From Bacillota bacterium (GTDB lineage Bacteria; Bacillota; Limnochordia; Darwinibacteriales; Darwinibacteriaceae), in assembly GCA_012521465.1 (NCBI GenBank), contig JAAYMI010000038.1:1-32001 (forward strand): 32,001 nucleotides of DNA, in the 5' to 3' direction. Shown here piece by piece: positions 1-6,025 of the stretch. Position numbers and translations under genes: made by a program. Within the stretch, counting starts at the first letter, position 1. Each line of letters begins with the position of its first letter. The notes beneath the pieces were generated by a model. The model was not told where the DNA came from. It saw only the letters and a program-made list of their open reading frames with translations, and searched no databases.

Positions 1-154
1 CCTTCAGATAGTCTTTGATGTCCTTCACATAGGCATCAGCAACTTCTGAAATGTGAACCAAACCTGTTTGACCGTTGGAGAGCTCCACGAATGCACCGAA
101 ATTGGTTATCCCGGTAACTTTCCCCTCGACAATACTGCCGACATCAATGGACAT
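1..154 (-). CDS. yabR: S1 RNA-binding domain protein (YabR-like), 3' end outside window
   Basis: Only the first 51 codons are in the window; the gene runs off the left edge. The visible protein begins [16 protein letters not shown] and continues with FGAFVEL and [10 protein letters not shown], the classic opening of an S1/OB-fold RNA-binding domain. The start is the ATG at 154, with an AGGAGG sequence at 168-173 (spacing 13 nt, rather long). In Bacillus and Clostridium a single-S1-domain protein follows divIC at exactly this place, so position and sequence agree. It presumably binds RNA or ribosomes; the precise role is not visible here. It has its own strong promoter at 214-242, so it need not depend on readthrough from divIC. 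Confidence 0.9.
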   Translation of the reverse strand, partial: MSIDVGSIVEGKVTGITNFGAFVELSNGQTGLVHISEVADAYVKDIKDYLK

Positions 155-213
155 ACGTAAGAAAATTCCTCCTCTTGAATTATGGCCGATGCAGGGCCGC
201 ATGGCTAGTATAC

Positions 214-242
214 ATTATATAATAGTTGCATTTTTGTGTCAA
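214..242 (-). promoter_or_regulatory. Consensus sigma-A promoter for the S1-domain gene
   Basis: Read on the minus strand, TTGACA (242-237) is followed after exactly 17 bp by TATAAT (219-214). Both hexamers are perfect matches to the vegetative sigma-A consensus. The start codon at 154 lies about 55 nt downstream of the expected transcription start. This promoter separates expression of the S1 gene from the sporulation genes upstream. Confidence 0.88.
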
Positions 243-290
243 TCTATGGATAAATTTGCAGCCGGTTGCTGGGCTTCAATCTATTATTCA

Positions 291-590
291 TCATTCCCCC
301 GCGGGCTGTGCAAAGATATACATGGTCTCGCCAGGCTTGACCAGTCCCAGCTCTTCCCGAGCAGCGCGCTCCACATATTCGGGGGACTGCCAATTGGCGA
401 TTTCCTCCTCAAGCTGTTTATTGCGGAGTTCCATCGCGGCAATCTCCCGCTGGAGAGACTCGATTTCCACCCGCAGCTGATAATTGCGATAAGCATTCCG
501 GGCAAAATTGAGCCCAATCCAGATGGCCAGCAGGCAAACAATCACAACCCATGGCTTGGGCCGAAAACGCCGGCGCCGTTTTGCATTCAT
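291..590 (-). CDS. divIC: Septum formation initiator, FtsB/DivIC family
   Basis: This is a 99-aa bitopic membrane protein. It has a basic cytoplasmic N-terminus (residues 1-13, KRRRRFRPK), one membrane segment at about 14-30, and a coiled coil at about 35-68 (ESLQREIAAMELRNKQLEEEI). The C-terminal SPEYVERAAREELGLVKPGE motif is diagnostic for the FtsB/DivIC family. In Bacillus DivIC pairs with FtsL and DivIB at the division septum. The ATG at 590 has the ribosome site AGGAGGGG a few bases upstream. It sits between yabQ and the S1-domain gene, the standard Firmicutes order. Length and motifs are normal. Confidence 0.93.
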   Translation of the reverse strand: MNAKRRRRFRPKPWVVIVCLLAIWIGLNFARNAYRNYQLRVEIESLQREIAAMELRNKQLEEEIANWQSPEYVERAAREELGLVKPGETMYIFAQPAGE

Positions 591-652
591 GCCCGTTCCC
601 CTCCTGGCGTTTGATTCTGCCCGTCCAGGGGGATCTCCTGCCGCCCATTCCT

Positions 653-1108
653 CTATTTGCGCCAGCGCAGTCCTGGGCTGAAAATAAACCTTCTCCTGAG
701 GCGGATACTTCTGATTCCCAGACCCAACTCCTGCCCCACCACAAGGGGGAGAGTCACAATAGACCAGGCGAGAGAAGCGATAAAGGTGAGAAGCTTCCCC
801 ACGAGGTCAATCAGCCAGACAAGCAGGGCTACTACTGCCCTGCTCATTGTCAGCCGGTAAAATGCAAATCCTAAGATGATGGCAATTACGACATACCCCC
901 GCAGCTGACCCCAATTGGCCAGGAGCAGATAGCTCACCAGGACAGGTGTGAGGAGAGCCCAGAACATCAGGTCCAGAATGGCCGTGCTCACGAGGCCGGG
1001 ACGGAGGATCCCTCGCAGCACCCGGTAGAAGTCAACCAAAAAGCCTACGGACAACCCCGCCAGGAGGATGATACCAAAGGCATACAGCTGTGCACTGAGA
1101 GATTCCAT
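653..1108 (-). CDS. yabQ: Spore cortex biosynthesis protein YabQ
   Basis: This is a 151-aa membrane protein with hydrophobic segments at about 6-26, 42-62, 66-88 and 90-118, followed by a short basic tail. The N-terminal LSAQLYAFGIILLAGLSVGF and the DFYRVLRG motif after the first membrane segment match the YabQ family. In Bacillus yabQ is expressed in the mother cell and is needed for the spore cortex. Its place between yabP and divIC supports the assignment. No separate promoter is evident, so it is probably co-transcribed with yabP. Confidence 0.88.
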   Translation of the reverse strand: MESLSAQLYAFGIILLAGLSVGFLVDFYRVLRGILRPGLVSTAILDLMFWALLTPVLVSYLLLANWGQLRGYVVIAIILGFAFYRLTMSRAVVALLVWLIDLVGKLLTFIASLAWSIVTLPLVVGQELGLGIRSIRLRRRFIFSPGLRWRK

Positions 1109-1157
1109 CCCATCTACCCCCTGTGACCATCGTATGCCGCACTCATGAGAGATGTTA

Positions 1158-1442
1158 CTAGCGGAACAAGCGCTCCAGCAGGCCTTTTCCCCGTTTGCTG
1201 AGTGATTCGCCAGTGTATTCCAGAGATTTGATGAAGCCCGTCACCAGCAGATTCGCCTTTTCGAGGTTTAGTTCTTTGATGTGCAAGTCTTCCCCTTGGA
1301 TTATCAAGCCACCTAGATCTGTTTCCAGGGAAATCTCTCGATCATCAAAGCTTTCCACATTCAGTACTCCATCGATTGTTAAGCGCTCCCGCTCCGCGAG
1401 AATCACTTGGTGGCGCAAGGCATTGAGCCGCTTTTCGTCCAT
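1158..1442 (-). CDS. yabP: Sporulation protein YabP
   Basis: This is a small soluble protein of 94 aa from the chosen start. It shows the YabP/YqfC-type pattern: HQVILAERERLTIDGVLNVESFDDREISLETDLGGLIIQGEDLHIKELNLEKA, split here as VILAERERLTIDGV, then VESFDDREISLET, then LIIQGEDLHIKELNLE. In Bacillus YabP acts with YabQ in the mother cell during cortex assembly. An upstream in-frame start at 1463 exists, but the ATG at 1442 has AAAGGGG at 1450-1456 with a 7-nt spacer and gives the normal family length. A CATAGGAT string at 1478-1485 could be a sigma-E -10 element, but I cannot find a good -35. The gene ends in TAG, showing that amber is an ordinary stop codon here. Confidence 0.88.
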   Translation of the reverse strand: MDEKRLNALRHQVILAERERLTIDGVLNVESFDDREISLETDLGGLIIQGEDLHIKELNLEKANLLVTGFIKSLEYTGESLSKRGKGLLERLFR

Positions 1443-1505
1443 AAGAATGCCCCTTTCCCGCATTAGGCAGTTTGTACATCCTATGCAGAATCGGGGCAGA
1501 TTAGA

Positions 1506-2072
1506 CTAGTCGTAGATCTTCCTTATTTCCACGCCTTCTGCAAAGAACGCCTTCACTATCTCCTCGGGCGACTTGCCGTCCTTTGCCATTTTGAAGGCGT
1601 CCCACTGGCTGAGGCCCACCCCATGACCGTAGCCAGTGCCGGTGATGCGCAGCTGTCCGTCGGCGAACTGGAATTGGTCCACGAGAGTGGACTGCATGCG
1701 GGTCGAGTCCAAAGCTAAGCGAAACTGTGGTCCGGAAACCATTTCTGCGCCTTTTGAGCCCTCAATCTTGATTTTCGTGATCCGCTCAGTGGGGCCCCGT
1801 TCTGCGATGGCTATGTTTGAGATCTCGCCCACGTCTATGCCTGCATCTGACAGCATTTTCTGCAGCTCATCTGCATCATACACAGCTTCCCAGGCCTTCA
1901 CGTCATCCGGAGCATATTCATTATCCGGCAGCTCGACGCTTTTGGTAAAGGGCGGTTCCTCCTCCTGGTAATCTAAGCCTTCCTTCGCTTGGCAGGTAAC
2001 GCCACCCGAATAAGCATGGAACCACGCCCGGACATAGCGGTTATCGTAAACCATCACTTCGCCGCGAGTCAT
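1506..2072 (-). CDS. spoIID: SpoIID/LytB-domain protein, C-terminal part of a gene split by an in-frame TAG
   Basis: These 188 codons continue in the same frame as the upstream fragment; the two are separated only by TAG at 2075-2073, and this part opens with an ATG directly after it. The sequence carries the second half of the SpoIID fold: TRGEVMVYDNRYVRAWFHAY, then YSGGVTC, and near the end the family hallmark GTGYGHGVGLSQWDAFKMA. SpoIID cuts glycan strands during engulfment of the forespore, working with SpoIIP and SpoIIM. No ribosome site precedes the ATG, so independent translation would need stop-start coupling. The residues look well conserved, so any disruption appears recent, or it is a sequencing error, or the gene is expressed by reinitiation. 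Confidence 0.82.
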   Translation of the reverse strand: MTRGEVMVYDNRYVRAWFHAYSGGVTCQAKEGLDYQEEEPPFTKSVELPDNEYAPDDVKAWEAVYDADELQKMLSDAGIDVGEISNIAIAERGPTERITKIKIEGSKGAEMVSGPQFRLALDSTRMQSTLVDQFQFADGQLRITGTGYGHGVGLSQWDAFKMAKDGKSPEEIVKAFFAEGVEIRKIYD

Positions 2073-2468
2073 CTACACCGCTCGGCGGATATCATCGGTT
2101 ACTGCCTCGGCGTTGAAAGCTTGGGTTTCGGTGATATTCGTGGACACATCCGCTCCGTACTTGTCTTTGACGCCGCCCGCGGCCATAAAGTCCATGGTAA
2201 AACTCCGCGCAAAAATGGCCTGAGCTGCGTATGCCTCAACAGGCCAGTCAGGGAACATCTCACCTGCCACTACCGCGGCAACATACTCTTCCATGGGCAT
2301 CTCCTTGATTTGACCCGTCTCATGCATATACACCGAGACCTGTGGTTCTTGGTCCAACTCCCGCACGATATTCTCTTCGCTGCCCGACCAGCTGATCAGC
2401 AGCGTTACCGCGGCCACCAAGACCAAGACAAGGCCCAACACAACTCCCTGATCGACCCTGAACTTCAC
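2073..2468 (-). CDS. spoIID: SpoIID/LytB-domain protein, N-terminal part ending at the in-frame TAG
   Basis: The open frame can be extended to 2489, but the GTG at 2468 has GGGAGG at 2477-2482 with an 8-nt spacer and gives a normal signal anchor (membrane segment about residues 8-27). Then come MPMEEYVAAVVAGEMFPDW and PVEAYAAQAIFARSF, the core of the SpoIID lytic transglycosylase, including the glutamate of the AGEM motif (about residue 70) expected to be catalytic. The frame ends at IRRAV followed by TAG; in homologues the chain continues into a T(R/A)G(E/Q)V motif, which here starts just after the stop. A possible sigma-E -10 (TATACACT) lies just upstream, with a poor -35. Together the two parts give about 320 residues, close to the usual SpoIID length. 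Confidence 0.82.
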   Translation of the reverse strand: MKFRVDQGVVLGLVLVLVAAVTLLISWSGSEENIVRELDQEPQVSVYMHETGQIKEMPMEEYVAAVVAGEMFPDWPVEAYAAQAIFARSFTMDFMAAGGVKDKYGADVSTNITETQAFNAEAVTDDIRRAV

Positions 2469-2595
2469 AGCGTATTCCTCCCAATCCAAAGTGTATAGAA
2501 CTAGTCTTCGCGAACAGTGTGTGGAAAAAACACCAAAAACACGCGTAAATTCCGGGTTTATGGGGAAAATATTACCACCGCGGCAGGAATACAGG

Positions 2596-2623
2596 TGGTC
2601 AGGGAGAATAAATCTCGTATATT
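2596..2623 (+). promoter_or_regulatory. Probable sigma-A promoter for the HU gene
   Basis: TGGTCA (2596-2601, four of six consensus bases) and TATATT (2618-2623, five of six) are separated by 16 bp, about 25 bp before the HU start codon. This is the best sigma-A-like pair in the 179-bp gap between the divergent spoIID and HU genes. The weak -35 makes it a moderate call. Confidence 0.42.
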
Positions 2624-2647
2624 TCCACTCTCAAAGGAGGTCTATCA

Positions 2648-2926
2648 GTGAACAAAACACAGTTGATCGCCAGTGTTGCCGACAAGGCCAACATAACTAA
2701 GAAAGCTGCAAGCGACGCGGTCGAGGCTGTATTTGCCAGCATCACCGATGCGTTGGCCCAAGGTGACAAGGTTACAATCGTAGGCTTCGGCACATTCGAA
2801 GTCAGAGAACGGGCAGCGCGCCAAGGTGTTAATCCTTCTACAAAAGAACCCATTACGATTCCTGCTACAAAAGTACCGGCATTCAAACCAGGCAAATCTC
2901 TCAAGGAAGTCGTCGCCCCTAAGTAA
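2648..2926 (+). CDS. hup: HU-family DNA-binding protein
   Basis: This 92-aa protein matches bacterial HU over its whole length. It has an N-terminal helical dimer part (MNKTQLIASVADKANITKK), the GFGTFEVRERAARQGVNP beta-arm region with the intercalating proline, and the C-terminal VPAFKPGKSLKEVV. HU bends and compacts DNA without sequence specificity. The GTG start at 2648 follows AAAGGAGG with normal spacing. It is transcribed away from spoIID and followed by a hairpin terminator and mazG. In many clostridia hup lies in this same neighbourhood but on the same strand as the sporulation genes; here it is on the opposite strand. Confidence 0.96.
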   Translation: MNKTQLIASVADKANITKKAASDAVEAVFASITDALAQGDKVTIVGFGTFEVRERAARQGVNPSTKEPITIPATKVPAFKPGKSLKEVVAPK

Positions 2927-2939
2927 AACCGCAAAGTGG

Positions 2940-2964
2940 AGCCTGCACCATGCAGGCTTTTTCT
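2940..2964 (+). terminator. Rho-independent terminator after the HU gene
   Basis: AGCCTGCA (2940-2947) and TGCAGGCT (2951-2958) form an 8-bp stem with a 3-base loop, followed at once by a run of T (2958-2962). It stands 14 bp after the HU stop and 28 bp before mazG, so mazG would rely on readthrough or an unseen promoter. Confidence 0.8.
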
Positions 2965-2991
2965 ATTGCAGACCTGTTGTGAGGTGAGCAC

Positions 2992-3780
2992 ATGAAGTTA
3001 CAGCGACTGCTGCAGATTATGGAGAAGCTCCGTTCGCCTGAAGGATGCCCTTGGGATCGGGAGCAAACCCACCAGACGCTGAAGCGCTATTTGATCGAAG
3101 AGGCTTACGAAGTGTTGGAGGCTGTTGACAGCGGCGATCCTGCCTTACTAGCAGAAGAGCTGGGCGACGTCCTGCTTCAGGTCGTGTTCCACGCCCAGAT
3201 CGCCCGGGAATTAGGCACATTTACCATGGACGATGTCATCGACGGCATTTGCGAGAAGCTGATCCGCCGCCACCCTCATGTATTTGCTGATACGGAAGTT
3301 GAGTCGGTGGGAGACGTGATGCGCAACTGGGAGGCTATTAAGAGCCAAGAAAAGCACGGCCAAGCCCGCACCTCCATCCTCGATGGTGTGCCCAAAGAGT
3401 TCCCCGCCTTAATGCGCGCAGAGAAGATCCAGAAAAAAGCAGCCAAGGTGGGCTTTGAGTGGGATGATGTCCAAGGCGCCTTCGCCAAGGTAGAAGAAGA
3501 ACTGCAAGAACTCCGCTCTGTCCTGACAAGCGCCGACCGGGGAAAAGTCAAGGACGAATTTGGCGATGTCTTGTTTGCCCTGGTCAATGTGGCGCGGTAT
3601 GTCAAGGTCGACCCAGAGCTCGCTCTGCAGGATGCGACCAACAAGTTTGTCCAGCGCTTCCATTTCATTGAAGACCAGGCCCGCGCCAGGGGACTTTCAC
3701 TAAAAGACATGAGCCTGGAAGAAATGGATGCTATCTGGGATGAGGCGAAGGCCTACTTCCGCAAGAATCCCCAGGCCTGA
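2992..3780 (+). CDS. mazG: Nucleoside triphosphate pyrophosphohydrolase MazG
   Basis: This 262-aa protein has the full MazG layout. The first domain has LRSPEGCPWDREQTHQTL and the metal-binding EEAYEVLEA...EELGDVLLQVVFHA pattern. The second has EEELQEL and DEFGDVLFALVNVARY. MazG hydrolyses NTPs and dNTPs to monophosphates and pyrophosphate, acting as a house-cleaning or stress enzyme. The ATG at 2992 follows GAGGTGAG, and the length matches the E. coli enzyme. It is on the plus strand, and its last 28 bp overlap the 3' end of spoVB. In Bacillus and Clostridium mazG normally follows spoVB in the same direction. Confidence 0.95.
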   Translation: MKLQRLLQIMEKLRSPEGCPWDREQTHQTLKRYLIEEAYEVLEAVDSGDPALLAEELGDVLLQVVFHAQIARELGTFTMDDVIDGICEKLIRRHPHVFADTEVESVGDVMRNWEAIKSQEKHGQARTSILDGVPKEFPALMRAEKIQKKAAKVGFEWDDVQGAFAKVEEELQELRSVLTSADRGKVKDEFGDVLFALVNVARYVKVDPELALQDATNKFVQRFHFIEDQARARGLSLKDMSLEEMDAIWDEAKAYFRKNPQA

Positions 3781-5351
3781 AGTGTGCCTGCAAGTGCCGG
3801 GCCAGCAGATCCAGGAATGAGAGCCACATCTTTCTGGGTTATCGATCCCCAGATCATGAGCAGCAGGAAGTACAGCGCAAACCCACTGGTGACAGCGACG
3901 ATCGTGCTGAGCGTACCGCCCACAAGCATGGCCAAAGTATCCTGGAGGTAATAAGTCCAAGCAGCAAGGCAGGCTGTTGCTGCAAGTGGTTTGATCACGC
4001 TGTCCCAAAGTTTGAGGACAAATCCGACCCGGGAAAAGACCCCGTAAAGATTGAGCACTGCCACCACAGCCCAGCTGATGGCAGTGCTGTAAGAAGCACC
4101 GACAGCCCCTATGGCTGGATCGCCTACGAACACATAGTTGAGAACAAACTTCACCAGCACCCCAACCAGCAGGTTCCGCACCGGCAGCAGCATCATCCCC
4201 AGCCCCTGGAGAATCCCAGTAGTAGCCTGAATAAACCCCAGTGTGACCGCTCCAGAAGCAAGGACAGCAAGGTGCGGTGCCGCTTCTGGGTAACCAAACA
4301 GCATCGCGCAGATTGGCTCCGCCAAAACCGCCAGCCCCACTGCCGCGGGAATCCCAAATAAAAAAGCGAAGCGGATGGCTTCTTCAGAGCGATATGCCAC
4401 AAGCCTGCGGCTGCCTAAGGTCCAGGCTTCAGTGATGGCGGGAATTAGACTGGTAGAGAGGGCTACTGTAATAATATTGGGGAACTGGGCCACGGGCATA
4501 GCCATACCCAAGAGACCAACCCCAGCCCGAATCTGCTCCGGTGTAAAGCCAGCACTCTGCATGCGGGAGGGAATGAGGACCGTGTCAGCCATCTGCATTA
4601 CGGGCCACAGAATTGTGGCCACAACCGCAGGCACGGCCAGCTGCCAGAGGCGCTGCAGGACTTGAGAGGCGCTGCTGACCTGCACTGTTCGCCGGCTTGG
4701 CAGTGCGGCGAGAAGCTCGCTTCCCTTCACAAGATAGAATCCCACCAGCACCAGCCAGCCTGCCAGTTCCCCCACTAGTGACCCCAAAGCAGCACCCGCC
4801 ACAGCGTATGGGATACCGTAAGGTAGGAGCCAGTAGGCCATAAGCACGGTAGCCGCTACCCGCACGACCTGATCCACTACCTGTGAGATAGCGCTGGGGA
4901 CCATGTACTGCAGCCCCTGGAAGTACCCGCGCACCGCGGCACTTAAGGCTAGAAAGAAGCAGGCAGGACCCAGAATGACAATCATCGGGTAGACGGCGCT
5001 GTCCCGGGCGACATGCTCCGCCAGAAACTTGGCCCCGACCATCAGGACAGCTGCGGTAACAAGTCCCGTCACAGCCATGCACAGAAAACCGAGATAGAAG
5101 ACCTGCCGCACTCCCTGCCGAGAGCCTTCAGCAGCTTGTCCCGCCACCAGTTTGGAGATGGCCACGGGCATCCCGGAGATGGCTACCACTGCAGCAAAAT
5201 AGTGGATCGGGCGCACTAATTGAAAGAGCCCCATCCCTTCCTCTTGAATGATGCGGGGTAAGATCACCAAGTAAACAATGCCGATAACCCGACTCAAGGC
5301 ACTTGCCAGTGCCAAAGTCAGGGCGCCGCGCAAAAAAGACTCCTTCGCCAT
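3753..5351 (-). CDS. spoVB: Stage V sporulation protein B-like polysaccharide/lipid flippase (MOP family)
   Basis: This 532-aa integral membrane protein begins FLRGALTLALASALSRVIG and has about 14 hydrophobic segments, the layout of MATE/MOP-type flippases such as SpoVB, YtgP and MurJ. Features such as GMGLFQLVRPIHYF, SGMPVAISKLVAGQ and VRGYFQGLQYMVPSAISQVVDQVVR (read as RGYFQGLQYMVPSAISQ and VVDQVVR) fit SpoVB. SpoVB is needed for cortex formation and probably moves lipid-linked precursors. The ATG at 5351 has GGAGG about 11 nt upstream. It follows spoVT in the same direction, as in Bacillus, and overlaps the convergent mazG by 28 bp. Confidence 0.9.
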   Translation of the reverse strand: MAKESFLRGALTLALASALSRVIGIVYLVILPRIIQEEGMGLFQLVRPIHYFAAVVAISGMPVAISKLVAGQAAEGSRQGVRQVFYLGFLCMAVTGLVTAAVLMVGAKFLAEHVARDSAVYPMIVILGPACFFLALSAAVRGYFQGLQYMVPSAISQVVDQVVRVAATVLMAYWLLPYGIPYAVAGAALGSLVGELAGWLVLVGFYLVKGSELLAALPSRRTVQVSSASQVLQRLWQLAVPAVVATILWPVMQMADTVLIPSRMQSAGFTPEQIRAGVGLLGMAMPVAQFPNIITVALSTSLIPAITEAWTLGSRRLVAYRSEEAIRFAFLFGIPAAVGLAVLAEPICAMLFGYPEAAPHLAVLASGAVTLGFIQATTGILQGLGMMLLPVRNLLVGVLVKFVLNYVFVGDPAIGAVGASYSTAISWAVVAVLNLYGVFSRVGFVLKLWDSVIKPLAATACLAAWTYYLQDTLAMLVGGTLSTIVAVTSGFALYFLLLMIWGSITQKDVALIPGSAGPALAGTLQAWGFLRK

Positions 5352-5426
5352 GCTGCCGCTCGCCTCCGTTTGCTAAAATCTACGCCTGAGGCCGTGCAGT
5401 TATGCCGAGGAGTCTGGAACTCTAGC

Positions 5427-5960
5427 TTACTGCTCCATCTGTTTGCCCAGAAAACCTGCCGCCGTTTCGCACAGTTTCAATTCCAATTCACCAAGACTGC
5501 GGTTTGGCTCGTTCGTGCCCAGGATTACGGTGCCGATAGGATCACCCTCCGCGATGATCGGAGCAATGACATGGACAGCAAAATCCCACTGCTCATCTTC
5601 AGAACCTGGTTCACTTCTCAAAATCATGCTCTTGCGGGATTCCATGGATTTCTCAACCACCGGAACCACAGGCCGGTCCACCCACTGCTTTTTGGGGGCC
5701 CCCGCCACAGCCACAACAGCATCACGGTCAGTGATAATGGCCACATGGCCAGTGGTTTCGTAAAGTGAATCAGCGTATTCTTGGGCAAAATCGCCCAGTT
5801 CACCGATGGGCGAATACTTTTTCAGGATTACTTCGCCATCGCGATCCACAAAGATCTCTAAGGGGTCGCCCTCGCGAATGCGCAGGGTTCGTCGGATTTC
5901 TTTGGGAATTACTACTCGTCCTAGATCGTCTATGCGTCTGACTATACCTGTTGCCTTCAA
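5427..5960 (-). CDS. spoVT: Stage V sporulation transcriptional regulator SpoVT
   Basis: The first 50 residues (KATGIVRRIDDLGRVVIPKE, then IRRTLRIREGDPLEIFVD) are the AbrB-type swapped-hairpin DNA-binding domain, almost identical to Bacillus SpoVT. The rest is the GAF-like ligand domain. SpoVT adjusts sigma-G-dependent transcription in the forespore. The GTG at 5969 lies only 1 nt from the AGGAGG, while the TTG at 5960 has a 10-nt spacer and yields a protein starting MKATGIVRR like Bacillus SpoVT (177 aa against 178), so I choose 5960. A matching sigma-G promoter lies at 5995-6025 inside the end of mfd. Confidence 0.95.
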   Translation of the reverse strand: MKATGIVRRIDDLGRVVIPKEIRRTLRIREGDPLEIFVDRDGEVILKKYSPIGELGDFAQEYADSLYETTGHVAIITDRDAVVAVAGAPKKQWVDRPVVPVVEKSMESRKSMILRSEPGSEDEQWDFAVHVIAPIIAEGDPIGTVILGTNEPNRSLGELELKLCETAAGFLGKQMEQ

Positions 5961-5994
5961 TGCCCGCACCCCTCCTCTGTAGTGAACTCGGAAT

Positions 5995-6025
5995 TAGTAT
6001 GAACCCTCGTTAGTAGTTTTATTCA
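5995..6025 (-). promoter_or_regulatory. Sigma-G promoter of spoVT
   Basis: On the minus strand TGAATA (6025-6020) is followed after 18 bp by CATACTA (6001-5995). Both match the forespore sigma-G consensus. The -35 is built from the last codons and stop codon of mfd. The start codon of spoVT is about 35 nt downstream of the -10. In Bacillus spoVT is a sigma-G gene, so sequence and known biology agree. Confidence 0.85.

Noticed and set aside
2073-2075. TAG in spoIID read as pyrrolysine or a reassigned codon
   Set aside because: TAG is the normal stop of yabP, spoVB, pth, glmU, rplY, dnaB, galT, galK and the YdcZ-type gene in this window, and no pyrrolysine gene is present.
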